Positions 18,432 to 27,401 of a DNA stretch of 64,000 bases are shown piece by piece (the stretch's first letter is position 1; every line of letters starts with the position of its first letter). Position numbers and translations under genes: made by a program. This DNA is from Sneathiella glossodoripedis JCM 23214 (GTDB lineage Bacteria; Pseudomonadota; Alphaproteobacteria; Sneathiellales; Sneathiellaceae), in the NCBI RefSeq assembly GCF_000616095.1, contig NZ_BAMS01000002.1, positions 372,001 through 436,000 on the forward strand. Reading direction: 5' to 3'. The notes beneath the pieces were generated by a model. It was not told where the DNA came from. It saw only the letters and a program-made list of their open reading frames with translations, and made no database searches.

Positions 18432-20006
18432 TTACCAAACACCAAAATATATTCCCCGTTCACTTGCATTATCGGTTTTCTCCTCAATCGTTTCGGCGGA
18501 GACAGTTATTCTGGTTTTCCTGTTTCGGATCCATTGGTAAAGTCTGTTTTCAAACGCGTCGCAGATAGTTTGGTACTCTGGTAGTTGAGAAATATCATAA
18601 AGTTCGTTTGGATCCTGCTTCAAATCGTATAGCAAAGGCGGAAACCCATTGAAAGAAACATATTTATAGTGGTTGGTGCGAACCATGTACCCCCTTGTTT
18701 CATCCGGTTTTAACTCAAGAGTGAGGCGGGCACCACGCCAAGCATAGTCAACTTCACTGAATACGGCTTCTCGCCAGTCGGCGCTCTCCCCATGAGAGAG
18801 CAGCGGGATAAGTGAGCGACCTTCCAAAATGTGGGGTTTTTCATCGCCGCCTGCCGCATCGATAAATGTGGGTACAAGGTCTATTGTTTCAACAAGTGCA
18901 TCAATTGTTTTTCCGCGGGTTTTGTCAGCAGATTTTCTGGGATCAACAACGATTAAGGGAACGCGGACACTTTCCTCATGAAAGAGTTCTTTTTCACCTA
19001 ACCAGTGATCTCCCAAATAGTCTCCATGATCACTTGTAAATACGATCAGCGTTTCTTCAGCTTTCCCGCTTTGCTGGAGGAAGGTTGCTAATCTTCCAAT
19101 ATGGTGATCGATTTCGCTTATTAGTCCCATATATGCGGGGATTACGTGTCGTCTTTTTTCTTCATCTGAAAAGTTTCGGCTTTCTTCATGCTGCATAAAT
19201 GCGGAAATAACCGGATGAGGATTAGACTTCTCAGAGGAGGCGCGATTGGCATCAATCACGTCTTGCGGGCCGTACATATTATGGTAAGGGGCAGGGGCGA
19301 TGTAGGGCCAATGGGGTTTTATGTAGCTCAAATGCAGACACCAACTCTGATCGCCGAGCTCACTGATTTTTTGGATTGCTCGGTCGGTCATGTAAGCGGT
19401 TTCAGAATGTTCTGCTTTCACCACTGCAGGTAGATGTGCGTTTCTAAGGTACCATCCACTTTGGAGTTCCCCATTTTCATCATAACCAGAATTCGCTGCG
19501 GTATGCCAAGGGTTGTCCCCTTCGTATCCATTAGATCGAAGATATTCATTATAAGACAAGTTTGGGGAGGTGAGTTGATCTGGATGTAATCCATCATCGC
19601 GTTCCCACGGTTCAAACCCGCATTGAGCAGCTAACACCCCTTGATCGGAGGCGGGATCAATCCCGAGCCTTTTCATATTCTCGCGATCCGCGGTCATGTG
19701 AGTTTTCCCGATCAGACCAGTGCGAATGCCAAGCTCGCGCAAATGATCGCCAAGGGTTGGTTGGCCAATATTCAAGGGTACTCCGTTATATGTTGCTCCG
19801 TGAGAGAACATATAGCGCCCTGTATAGAAACACATGCGCGATGAGCCACAAACTGGCGCTTGAACGAAAGCATTTGTGAAATTTGTCCCTGACTGAGCCA
19901 GTTGGTCAATATTGGGTGTTCTGATCATTGGATGGCCATTGCACGCCAGGTAATCTGCGCGTAGCTGGTCACACATGATGAAAAGTATATTTTTAATTGC
20001 TGTCAT
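18432..20006 (-). CDS. sulfatase (formylglycine-dependent, alkaline phosphatase superfamily)
   Basis: The 524-residue protein has the sulfatase fold: MCDQLRADYLACNGHP with the first metal aspartate, and the activation motif C53-G-S-S-R57, where C53 would be converted to formylglycine. IVFTSDHGDYLGDHWLGEKEL supplies the later metal Asp and His. The motif has Ser where classical sulfatases have Pro (C-x-P-S-R), so it belongs to a divergent branch that may include phosphonate or phosphodiester hydrolases. No signal peptide is evident, suggesting a cytoplasmic enzyme acting on an imported substrate. It sits between an alpha/beta hydrolase gene and nagA in one operon. Confidence 0.88.
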   Translation of the reverse strand: MTAIKNILFIMCDQLRADYLACNGHPMIRTPNIDQLAQSGTNFTNAFVQAPVCGSSRMCFYTGRYMFSHGATYNGVPLNIGQPTLGDHLRELGIRTGLIGKTHMTADRENMKRLGIDPASDQGVLAAQCGFEPWERDDGLHPDQLTSPNLSYNEYLRSNGYEGDNPWHTAANSGYDENGELQSGWYLRNAHLPAVVKAEHSETAYMTDRAIQKISELGDQSWCLHLSYIKPHWPYIAPAPYHNMYGPQDVIDANRASSEKSNPHPVISAFMQHEESRNFSDEEKRRHVIPAYMGLISEIDHHIGRLATFLQQSGKAEETLIVFTSDHGDYLGDHWLGEKELFHEESVRVPLIVVDPRKSADKTRGKTIDALVETIDLVPTFIDAAGGDEKPHILEGRSLIPLLSHGESADWREAVFSEVDYAWRGARLTLELKPDETRGYMVRTNHYKYVSFNGFPPLLYDLKQDPNELYDISQLPEYQTICDAFENRLYQWIRNRKTRITVSAETIEEKTDNASERGIYFGVW

Positions 20007-20029
20007 GAAATGAAGTGTATTCTATGAAG

Positions 20030-20851
20030 TTAGCTTTCGTCTTTCATAAATTTTAACAGTGTTGGCCAGGATTTGGGATCCTCTCTGAGAAACAGGTGAC
20101 CACCGCGAAATTTATGAAGTTGAGAATTTGGAATGGCCGCTGCGAGAGCCTCTGAATTTTCAACCGGCGCGACGCCGTCATGGATACCGCAAGCAACAAG
20201 TGTTGGAATTTTCAGCTCGTTTAGCTGATTAAACACATCATGTTTAGCCCTTGCCAGAAATTGTTTCTTTTGGGCTGTTTTCTTGGCAGTTGTACTATGT
20301 GCCGCTTCAGCACCTCTTAAATAAAATTCGTACATCTGGCGGGCCTTTACCGGATTTTGTTTTTGCCAGTCATCTGTGTGTTGTAAATGCATCTTTTTCA
20401 TGATGAAGCGTGCATATTCCTCTGGCGAATAATCAATGAGCTCATGAAGCGGAAAGGAGGAACCCCCGGCACCTCCGCTGCTGGTACAACACAGAATGAG
20501 CTTTTCTACTTTTTCCTGATGTCGCAGCGCAAAATGCTGTGCGACCATGCCACCAAAACTGACACCAATTACAATAGCGTTTTGCCAGTCAATAATTTCC
20601 AGAAGTTTTGCAATATCGTCTGCGTAATCCTGTAATGTTGGATCTTGAGCAGGGGACGAAGACTGCCCCATTCCCCGGTGGTCAAAATTTAAAACCTCAA
20701 ACTTTTCAATACCAGGGACGTCATAAATTGTGGGGGAGTGTCGGGTGTCGGAGTTTGTGCCGGTAATCATCACTATTCGAGGGCCGGAACCTCTGATTTT
20801 ATAGAATATTTCATGGGTTCCAAGGTCGGCAAATCCGCTATTCATTTTCAA
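20030..20851 (-). CDS. alpha/beta hydrolase
   Basis: The 273-residue protein has the alpha/beta-hydrolase layout: FDHRGMGQSS after strand 4, nucleophile elbow G-V-S-F-G-G with the catalytic Ser, LVACGIHDGVAPVENS with the acid Asp, and a C-terminal GGHLF with the catalytic His. It is similar in outline to 3-oxoadipate enol-lactonase and other carboxylesterases. It is first in the operon with the sulfatase and nagA, so it may remove an ester or lactone from the same substrate. That role is inferred only from position. Confidence 0.85.
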   Translation of the reverse strand: MKMNSGFADLGTHEIFYKIRGSGPRIVMITGTNSDTRHSPTIYDVPGIEKFEVLNFDHRGMGQSSSPAQDPTLQDYADDIAKLLEIIDWQNAIVIGVSFGGMVAQHFALRHQEKVEKLILCCTSSGGAGGSSFPLHELIDYSPEEYARFIMKKMHLQHTDDWQKQNPVKARQMYEFYLRGAEAAHSTTAKKTAQKKQFLARAKHDVFNQLNELKIPTLVACGIHDGVAPVENSEALAAAIPNSQLHKFRGGHLFLREDPKSWPTLLKFMKDES

Positions 20852-20930
20852 CTCTGTTGGCTAATTATTTTGTCGTTAAATTATTAGGCCACACTCAACT
20901 TAATGGGAAGAGAAAAGAAAATGTGAGCGG

Positions 20931-21839
20931 TTAAATATTAATAATTCCACGCACTTGGTTGCCACAACCAAGATATTCCAACTTGTCAAAGCAAAGTTGT
21001 TTAGCCAATTTAATACCGCGACCATGAAAATTTGTTAAATCTCCAAGTGCCAAATTTGGACCATCACTATTCATAAACTTGGATGTGTCGAAGCCTTCTC
21101 CTTCGTCGGTAATCAAGAATTCCGCGAAATCGGAGCCGCGCTCATAAGTTAAAGTAACCACTTTTTTGCTATTTTCTTTCAGTTTTTGGCGGCGCTCAAC
21201 TTCTTCCTGCCACTTTCCTGAACTTAACAGTTTACCTTTTTCATCGAACGAAATACCCAGATTTCCATGCTCAATACCATTGATTAACAGTTCAGTTAGA
21301 CCCAGAGTCAGGTTTTTATTTTCCGGGAAAAGCGAGGATAGGAGCACTGAGAGGGACCTTGCTTCACTCAATGTTGACAGTTCGAATTTGCCTTTGGTTA
21401 GCAACCCAAAGGATTTGAGTGTGCTATTCAAATTATTTTTGAGATCGCGTGCATTTTTGAGATGCGCAAGTGTATTTTCAAGTAACTCTAGAATCTGCTC
21501 TTTTTCGCTAACAGGAGAAACCAATGTTGTCGCCTGTTCAATGATTTCGGGCAGTAGGTCCTCTGACTTACTCTTGTTGAAAAAGAGTATAACTTCAGTT
21601 GTTCTGACAGACTGTGATTGAAAAAAATTAAGTAGTAGTTCTTGTTGATCTTTATTACAGCCATCGAAGTCAGCGATCGCGATCAAAGCGTTGTTGATAA
21701 TGGCAGGTGTGTTATGTGTGCTGTCCAACAGGTCAACAAAGTTCATGTTATAATCTTGATGTCCGATTGAAAACACTTCATGCAGGACACTGTGAGGGGT
21801 AGACATGAGTATAATATTGCTGTCTTTTTCACTCAGCAT
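20931..21839 (-). CDS. RsbW-like ATP-binding (HATPase) protein with degenerate receiver-like N-terminus
   Basis: This 302-residue protein has a C-terminal GHKL ATPase domain: N box ELLINGIEHGNLG near residue 190, G1 box TDEGEGFD, and G2 box FHGRGIKLAKQL. That arrangement fits the anti-sigma kinase/HATPase_c_2 family, which phosphorylates STAS antagonists. The N-terminal 120 residues look receiver-like (ALIAIADFDGC, TEVILFFNKS) without a clear phosphoacceptor site. The start overlaps the end of the REC-PP2C gene by 7 bases. With the STAS protein upstream it completes a kinase/phosphatase/antagonist switch. It is the last gene of the chemotaxis operon. Confidence 0.8.
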   Translation of the reverse strand: MLSEKDSNIILMSTPHSVLHEVFSIGHQDYNMNFVDLLDSTHNTPAIINNALIAIADFDGCNKDQQELLLNFFQSQSVRTTEVILFFNKSKSEDLLPEIIEQATTLVSPVSEKEQILELLENTLAHLKNARDLKNNLNSTLKSFGLLTKGKFELSTLSEARSLSVLLSSLFPENKNLTLGLTELLINGIEHGNLGISFDEKGKLLSSGKWQEEVERRQKLKENSKKVVTLTYERGSDFAEFLITDEGEGFDTSKFMNSDGPNLALGDLTNFHGRGIKLAKQLCFDKLEYLGCGNQVRGIINI

Positions 21840-23008
21840 TGCTTTTTCCTGTTTTCTAGATAAATAATCGTCAAATCATCGGGTTCGTCTGTTTTCAGTC
21901 TTTGATGAAACCTGTTAACAAGCTGACCTATTAGAGCTTGCGTAGTAGGAGTTTCATTCCAAATTTCATTTACTTCTTGTTGCAAACCCTCTTCCCCCAG
22001 AAATTCTCCAGTCTCAGTTTTGACCTCCACAAGTGCGTCGCTATAGAGAATAATTTTACTACCATGTTCAAAAGGTAGCTTTTTGAGTTCATATTTCCAG
22101 TCTGCCCGCAATCCCAAAGGCATTCCTTTCGAACTTTTTAGTGAAAATTGGGTATCTAATCCAGTTACGTGGACCAATGGTGGCTGGCAACCGGCTGTTG
22201 CATAACTTAATTCATTTGTTTCAAGGTCTAGGTAAAAGAACATCATGGTGGCGTAGGAGCCAGCCGCTAAATTTGCATGTAGAAAATTATTCAACTCTTC
22301 CAATAGAAGGTTCGGGGCAGCGTATAGAAGCTGTGCGGAAGCCAGCCATGTCTGCATTCGAAATGTATTTAACGCCGCAGCTACACCATGACCCGAAAAA
22401 TCAGCAATAAAGAATGCCATCTGTTTGTCAGAGACTGGTAAAATTCCCCCAATATCTCCACCCAGCTCAGATGAAGGTTCATAATGCCATCCGATATTCA
22501 GCTCATATGTTTCTTCAAACTCACTAATTTCCTCGGCAGTCGGGCATATATCCAATTGTAATTTGCGTGCCTGTTCAAGCTCACTTGCTACGCGATCATG
22601 AAAAGCCTGCAGGCGTTCGACAAATATCTTTTTTTCAAGATGGACTTTGGTTCGCGCCAGAATTTCGTATTTCTTTATAGGTTTAACAACCATGTCGTTC
22701 GCGCCATATTCGAAAGCGCGTGTAATATCTGCTGCTGTATCGCGGCCACTCTGGATCAGTATGGGAATGTTTTGACTCGAAGGATCTTCTCTTAATCGTA
22801 GACAAACCTCAAATCCGTCCATAACGGGCATTTCAAGATCCAGTATGATGAGGTCCGGCTTTTTTTGTTCGATAAGCGCAAGTGCTTTTTCACCGTCTTC
22901 TGCGTAGCTCACATCTTTATAGCCGGCTGATACAAGACACGCCCCGATAAGTTCCCTTATCAGGATAGAGTCGTCTACGACAAGAATGGAAGAGTCATAT
23001 ATTGTCAA
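21833..23008 (-). CDS. response regulator with PP2C/SpoIIE-type phosphatase output (RsbU-like)
   Basis: The 391-residue protein has an N-terminal receiver domain with acidic pair D12/D13, phosphoacceptor D57 (LIILDLEMPVMDG) and the conserved Lys in MVVKPI. A short coiled linker and a SpoIIE/PP2C phosphatase domain follow, with SSELGGDIGGILP, FFIADFSGHGVAAAL and TIIYLENRK as metal-binding and core segments. The likely role is dephosphorylation of the STAS protein encoded just upstream when D57 is phosphorylated, perhaps by CheA. It is similar in plan to HsbR of Pseudomonas, whose kinase part is here a separate gene. Confidence 0.88.
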   Translation of the reverse strand: MTIYDSSILVVDDSILIRELIGACLVSAGYKDVSYAEDGEKALALIEQKKPDLIILDLEMPVMDGFEVCLRLREDPSSQNIPILIQSGRDTAADITRAFEYGANDMVVKPIKKYEILARTKVHLEKKIFVERLQAFHDRVASELEQARKLQLDICPTAEEISEFEETYELNIGWHYEPSSELGGDIGGILPVSDKQMAFFIADFSGHGVAAALNTFRMQTWLASAQLLYAAPNLLLEELNNFLHANLAAGSYATMMFFYLDLETNELSYATAGCQPPLVHVTGLDTQFSLKSSKGMPLGLRADWKYELKKLPFEHGSKIILYSDALVEVKTETGEFLGEEGLQQEVNEIWNETPTTQALIGQLVNRFHQRLKTDEPDDLTIIYLENRKKQC

Positions 23009-23085
23009 TTGCCGAGTTTTTCTTCTTTGGTTGATATCACATATTACCGTGAATACTCACGTAATGACTTAGGCATATTTATGGG

Positions 23086-23400
23086 TCATGACACAATACG
23101 CATGACCTGTGAAAAATCTGAAATTTCTAGGAGTTTTTTGACCTGCCCTTGCGGTTTGTAAAGGCTGAAATCCAGATTTGATTCTTCTGCTGTTTCAAAA
23201 GCGATCATCAACATCCCCAGTCCAGCAGAGTCAATTGATTCAAGTCTGTTAAGGTCAAAAATACATTTATTAAGTTGGGTGGATTTTATGGAATCCAGAA
23301 TATCTCTAAATCGTTCATGGTCTTCGAAGGATAGAGTTTCGCTTAAAGAAATTGTGAGGGCGCCGTCAGCAGAAATTACTTGTTCTTTCATCTTTTCCAT
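23086..23400 (-). CDS. STAS-domain anti-sigma factor antagonist
   Basis: The 104-residue protein is a single STAS domain: DGALTISLSETLSF at the start and FDLNRLESIDSAGLGMLMIA in the middle, with S58 in the D-S-A-G phosphorylation motif of SpoIIAA/RsbV-type antagonists. It starts 5 bases after the MA-domain gene and precedes the phosphatase and kinase genes, as expected for the switch protein of a partner-switching module. Confidence 0.87.
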   Translation of the reverse strand: MEKMKEQVISADGALTISLSETLSFEDHERFRDILDSIKSTQLNKCIFDLNRLESIDSAGLGMLMIAFETAEESNLDFSLYKPQGQVKKLLEISDFSQVMRIVS

Positions 23401-23405
23401 CTCCC

Positions 23406-24707
23406 TTAAAACAACTCAACGTCGTCGTCATCAAATTCATCAACGGTTTTAGTTTCTGTCGGGAATAGCTCATTATCATCGATTGCCGTCCCTTCAGATG
23501 TTTGAGAGGTTGTCTTCTCATCAAATACTGCATTTAAAAAGCGATCACGCATTTCTCCAAGGGTAAGGCTTTGGACAACAGATTTAAACCACTCGCTATC
23601 CTGAGCCATTCCATCAAGGTCTGTTGAAAATGTTTTACTCGTCATCTCAGAAACTGAATGCACGCTTTGTTCCATTACCTGAAGGATGGCTGTTATATTT
23701 TCCAGCCGTTGTCTTGCTCTGTCCTGGAATTGTAGCTTGGTAATGAGTCCGTATATGTCTTTAGTAATGTCATTGGATGAGGCCTCCGAGGATCGTAAGG
23801 CTGCTGTGAACTGATTATTTTGATCAATAATGCATTCCATAAGCTCATCAACTGTATCTTTCACAACGATATTTTCAGACAAGTCTATGTTAGCAATCTG
23901 TTTAATTCGGGTGTGACCTGTTCTAACGCCATCCGCAACACGGCTAACTTCAACTCTCATTGTCATAGCCATTTCATTCACAGCACGGGCGAGATCTTGA
24001 ACTTCATGTGCAACTACGGCAAACCCTTTTCCGGCTTCTCCAGCGCGCGCAGCTTCAATTCGGGCATTGAGGGCCAGCAGACCGGTCTGCTTGTTGATGG
24101 CTTCAATTTGACCAATCAGGCCTTCAACATTTTGAACATCTCGATTTACGTCATCGAGCGCATAAACGACTTCGATACCATGTTTTGAGGATTCAACGAT
24201 TTTACTGATCATGCTGGTGAGGTGATCATCAATAGTGCTTATAATCTCGCCGATTTCAATTGTTTTGCCTTTGTAGTTGACGTTGTGGGCAGCATCAGCA
24301 AGTTTGCTGACCTGTTCACTTTGTTCCTGGCTGTGCAACGCAAGTTGCTGAAATTTTTCAGATATTTCGCTGATGTTAGTTTCCATCAGGTCCTGAACAA
24401 GATCAATTTCATTTAAAACAATCTGCATTGCTTTTCTTTGTGTATCTGAAAGGCTGAGCCACCTGTTCAAAAATTCAATTGCGTCTTTGGGTAAATCTTC
24501 GAGTTTGGTATAGGGGAGTTCTTCACTCGATGAGTTTGAAGAATCTTCTTCCTGACTGTCAGTGATGCCGTCATGTAGCGTATCAAGCGTATCAACGTCG
24601 ACGGTTTCGCCAATAATTTCGGTTGGCATATCTGACGTCTGTACATCATAGTCTATTTGTTCTTTAGCCATGTGATCTGTCTCACTGCTGGAAATCATGT
24701 AATTCAA
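23406..24707 (-). CDS. soluble MA-domain (methyl-accepting chemotaxis-like) protein
   Basis: The protein is about 433 residues and has no transmembrane segment. It holds the highly conserved receptor hairpin: INKQTGLLALNARIEAARAG followed by [17 protein letters not shown]. The flanking sequence is coiled coil. A later helix LQFQDRARQRLENI resembles the QD-x-x-x-Q helix of CheZ-type proteins. I chose a TTG start at 24707 because AGGAG lies seven bases upstream; ATG codons at 24698 and 24671 have no good ribosome-binding site. It sits between cheB and the STAS gene and may be a cytoplasmic receptor that feeds the partner-switching module. Confidence 0.78.
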   Translation of the reverse strand: MNYMISSSETDHMAKEQIDYDVQTSDMPTEIIGETVDVDTLDTLHDGITDSQEEDSSNSSSEELPYTKLEDLPKDAIEFLNRWLSLSDTQRKAMQIVLNEIDLVQDLMETNISEISEKFQQLALHSQEQSEQVSKLADAAHNVNYKGKTIEIGEIISTIDDHLTSMISKIVESSKHGIEVVYALDDVNRDVQNVEGLIGQIEAINKQTGLLALNARIEAARAGEAGKGFAVVAHEVQDLARAVNEMAMTMRVEVSRVADGVRTGHTRIKQIANIDLSENIVVKDTVDELMECIIDQNNQFTAALRSSEASSNDITKDIYGLITKLQFQDRARQRLENITAILQVMEQSVHSVSEMTSKTFSTDLDGMAQDSEWFKSVVQSLTLGEMRDRFLNAVFDEKTTSQTSEGTAIDDNELFPTETKTVDEFDDDDVELF

Positions 24708-24746
24708 TTTTTGGCTCCTATGCGGGTGCCTGCACATCTACTACTG

Positions 24747-25814
24747 TCAAACACGGATTGCCTTTACATCGTGGGCTTTTAAACTGCTGAAAATACTTCT
24801 TGTAATCTGTGATAGCGGTTGCTGTTCAATAACAGCGCCTAACTCAAACGCGGCTTTCGGCATCCCATATACAATTGAAGAGGCTTCATCCTGCCCGATA
24901 GTGTGTGCACCAGATTTGCGCAGCGATAAAAGTCCCTCTGCACCGTCACGTCCCATACCCGTTAGGATTACGCCAACCGCATTTGATCCTGCGACTTTTG
25001 CAGCGGACTCAAAGAGCACATTCACTGAAGGGCGGTGGCCACTGACAAGCGCTCCGTCATGCAGATGGCAAATGTAATTGGCACCAGATTTTGCGAGTTC
25101 CAGATGCCAGTCTCCCGGCGCGATATATACATGTCCAGGCAAAACGCGTTGATTTTGCTCGGCCTCATATACGGTTACGCGTGAGATGTTATTTAATCGA
25201 TCTGCGAAAGAGCTGGTGAATGACGCTGGCATATGCTGGGTTATCAATACGGCGGGGGAATTGGCGGGCAGGGAGGTTACAACTTCTCTGATGGCTTCAA
25301 CTCCACCTGTTGAAGCTCCAATACATATGATCTGTTCTGTAGTTTGAAAATTCTCAAAGGCAGGTGGTTTTGTGGTTTCGGTCCTTTTGGGATTTAATCC
25401 AGAAATTCTGGCTTTCGACGCTATCTTGATTTTTGAAATGACTTCCGCTCGCTTACTTTCGAGACCAACTCTGATATCTGAGGTCGGTTTTGCAACATAG
25501 TCGACTGCACCTATCTCAAGGGCTTGTAATGCAATGTCTGCGCCTTCCTGTGTAAGAGAAGAAATCATCACTACAGGCATGGGGCGCAAGGTCATAATTT
25601 TTTCCAGAAAGGCAATCCCATCCATTTTTGGCATCTCAATGTCAAGTGTCAGAACATCGGGATTCAATTGCTTGATCATCTTTCGTGCGGTGAGCGGATC
25701 TGGTGCAGCACCAATGACTTCAATGGATGGATCACTTTGAAGCATAGAGGTGAGCATCTGACGGATAAGTGCAGAGTCATCAACGATTAGAACTGTTATT
25801 TTTTTCTGGTTCAT
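24747..25814 (-). CDS. cheB: chemotaxis protein-glutamate methylesterase/deamidase CheB
   Basis: The 355-residue protein has an N-terminal receiver (VLIVDDSALIRQML and LTLDIEMPKMDGI with the phosphoacceptor Asp), then a linker and a methylesterase domain. The catalytic Ser is in GASTGGVEAI, the His in LITQHMPASF, and the Asp in GMGRDGAEGL. It removes methyl groups from receptor glutamates (EC 3.1.1.61) under CheA control. It lies directly after cheD and cheR in the minus-strand che operon. Confidence 0.97.
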   Translation of the reverse strand: MNQKKITVLIVDDSALIRQMLTSMLQSDPSIEVIGAAPDPLTARKMIKQLNPDVLTLDIEMPKMDGIAFLEKIMTLRPMPVVMISSLTQEGADIALQALEIGAVDYVAKPTSDIRVGLESKRAEVISKIKIASKARISGLNPKRTETTKPPAFENFQTTEQIICIGASTGGVEAIREVVTSLPANSPAVLITQHMPASFTSSFADRLNNISRVTVYEAEQNQRVLPGHVYIAPGDWHLELAKSGANYICHLHDGALVSGHRPSVNVLFESAAKVAGSNAVGVILTGMGRDGAEGLLSLRKSGAHTIGQDEASSIVYGMPKAAFELGAVIEQQPLSQITRSIFSSLKAHDVKAIRV

Positions 25815-25823
25815 TTGTCTGTC

Positions 25824-26477
25824 CTAAAACAAATCAATTTTTCCACTCACCTGAGCCTTGCTTGGCAAGCTATTCTGATATTCAATTTCTTCGCGTAAGT
25901 ATTTACTGTCGTCTTTACGTCTCAAAAGTAGGCGATCAACTTTGCCGGTATCAGGGTAGAAATGGATCCGCCGGGGGATATCTCCTCCCAAGTCATAAGA
26001 CTTTGCAGCAAATCCTTCGTATTTCAGGTAATTGAGTGCGAATTTGCTGTTAAGGTCACCAACTAAAACCTTCGCCGTAGTGACATTGGCACCGCCAAAA
26101 AGTTTCACTTCCAATCGTTCACGAGGGCACCCCGTTTTCAGAACTTCATTAATCAAGGTTTCCATCGCAAAATTGCCATAGCGCATATTGGCGTTGACGG
26201 AACCCCAATTACCGGTATCGCTCTGGGGAAGCATAAAGTGGTTCATACCACCAAAACCCGTGTGAGGATCCCGAATGCAAGCTGCCACGCAGGAGCCTAA
26301 AATAGTTACGATCACTTCCTGTGAGGGGTCACTCGTCACATAGTGCTCACCGGGTAAAACACGGATCACACTCTTGTTACGTTTTGCATCAAAGTAGCTT
26401 TTTTTGCCTTGATCAAATGCAGTCTCGAGATTTGATCCATGACGGCGTTCATCTGCAGGGGAAGCGATGGTGTTCAT
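25824..26477 (-). CDS. cheD: chemoreceptor glutamine deamidase CheD
   Basis: This 217-residue protein is a CheD with a longer N-terminus than usual. The catalytic pair is C63 in ILGSCVAACIRD and H80 in GGMNHFMLP, with the same 17-residue spacing as in characterised CheD. It deamidates receptor glutamines and modulates adaptation. It starts immediately after the cheR stop and ends 9 bases before the cheB start. Confidence 0.93.
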   Translation of the reverse strand: MNTIASPADERRHGSNLETAFDQGKKSYFDAKRNKSVIRVLPGEHYVTSDPSQEVIVTILGSCVAACIRDPHTGFGGMNHFMLPQSDTGNWGSVNANMRYGNFAMETLINEVLKTGCPRERLEVKLFGGANVTTAKVLVGDLNSKFALNYLKYEGFAAKSYDLGGDIPRRIHFYPDTGKVDRLLLRRKDDSKYLREEIEYQNSLPSKAQVSGKIDLF

Positions 26478-26478
26478 G

Positions 26479-27348
26479 CTATGCCGCCTCTTCCTTAATA
26501 TAAGTTGTTTTGCCGATGAGTCTCAGCTCTTCAGGTTTTTGATGAAGAGATTCCGAGTGTCCCAAAAACAGCATTCCACCCGGTTGAAGCAGATTTGCAT
26601 AGCGTTGAACCAACGAGTTTTTAGTCGGATTATCAAAGTAAATGAGGACATTACGGCAAAAGATCGCGTCATATTTGCGCTGCATTGGCCAATCATGAAG
26701 TAGGTTCAGCTGTTTGAAATGAACAAGATTTTTGGTCATTTCCTTGATATGCAGTACATCATTTTTACGGCGAACATTGTCTTCAAGTATCTGCCGATAA
26801 TTTCCCTCAATACCTTCAAAGGAATTTGTTTTATAAATGCCTTCGGAGCCTGTGCGGATCATGTTTGTGTCAAGATCGGTTGCAAGCACCTTGACGTCCC
26901 AAGCTTTTAAAGTCGCCACACTGGAATTGATAACAGATGCAATGGAATAGGGCTCTTCACCTGAAGAACATCCTGCGGACCATATCCTGATCGAGCGATT
27001 TATTTTACTGCGCTCTGTATTCATTGACAGTGACCTCAGATGCTCGGTCAGGCTATCAAAGTGATGGCTCTCTCTGAAGAATTTCGTCAGATTTGTCGTA
27101 ACTGCATTCACAAGAAAGCCGGTCTCTTCACCTGCCTGCCGGGAATCCAGCAGTTCGCAATACTGAGAAAAGGATTGCAATCCCAGTTGCCGTAAACGAC
27201 GAGCCAACCTGCTATAGAGCATGTCTTTTTTGTGCTCACCAAGTACGATTCCAGTTAAAGAATGGACAAGCCCTGTCAGCTTTTCAAACTCACGCTGAGT
27301 TAGGGCGAACTCCCTTTGTTTTTCCATATTTTGAATGACTTGGTTCAT
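26479..27348 (-). CDS. cheR: chemotaxis protein methyltransferase CheR
   Basis: The protein is 289 residues from ATG 27348. It has the helical N-terminal domain (TQREFEKLTGLVHSLTGIVL) and an SAM-binding domain with WSAGCSSGEEPYSIA and AIFCRNVLIYFD. It methylates receptor glutamates (EC 2.1.1.80). An upstream in-frame GTG at 27372 falls inside a strong hairpin and was rejected as a start; ATG 27327 is also possible. The receptor gene immediately upstream ends in a WxxF-type tail of the kind CheR binds. Confidence 0.95.
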   Translation of the reverse strand: MNQVIQNMEKQREFALTQREFEKLTGLVHSLTGIVLGEHKKDMLYSRLARRLRQLGLQSFSQYCELLDSRQAGEETGFLVNAVTTNLTKFFRESHHFDSLTEHLRSLSMNTERSKINRSIRIWSAGCSSGEEPYSIASVINSSVATLKAWDVKVLATDLDTNMIRTGSEGIYKTNSFEGIEGNYRQILEDNVRRKNDVLHIKEMTKNLVHFKQLNLLHDWPMQRKYDAIFCRNVLIYFDNPTKNSLVQRYANLLQPGGMLFLGHSESLHQKPEELRLIGKTTYIKEEAA

Positions 27349-27365
27349 AATGTTATGGCCTGGAT

Positions 27366-27390
27366 AAACCACCCCGCCGCGACGGGGTGG
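27366..27390 (-). terminator. strong hairpin between mcp and cheR (possible attenuator)
   Basis: CCACCCCG and CGGGGTGG form a perfect eight-pair stem with a six-base loop (27369-27390). On the minus strand only a short TTTAT follows. It lies 12 bases beyond the mcp stop and just ahead of cheR, so it may cut down or stabilise transcripts within the operon rather than end them fully. Confidence 0.55.
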
Positions 27391-27401
27391 GGATTATCAA
27401 C

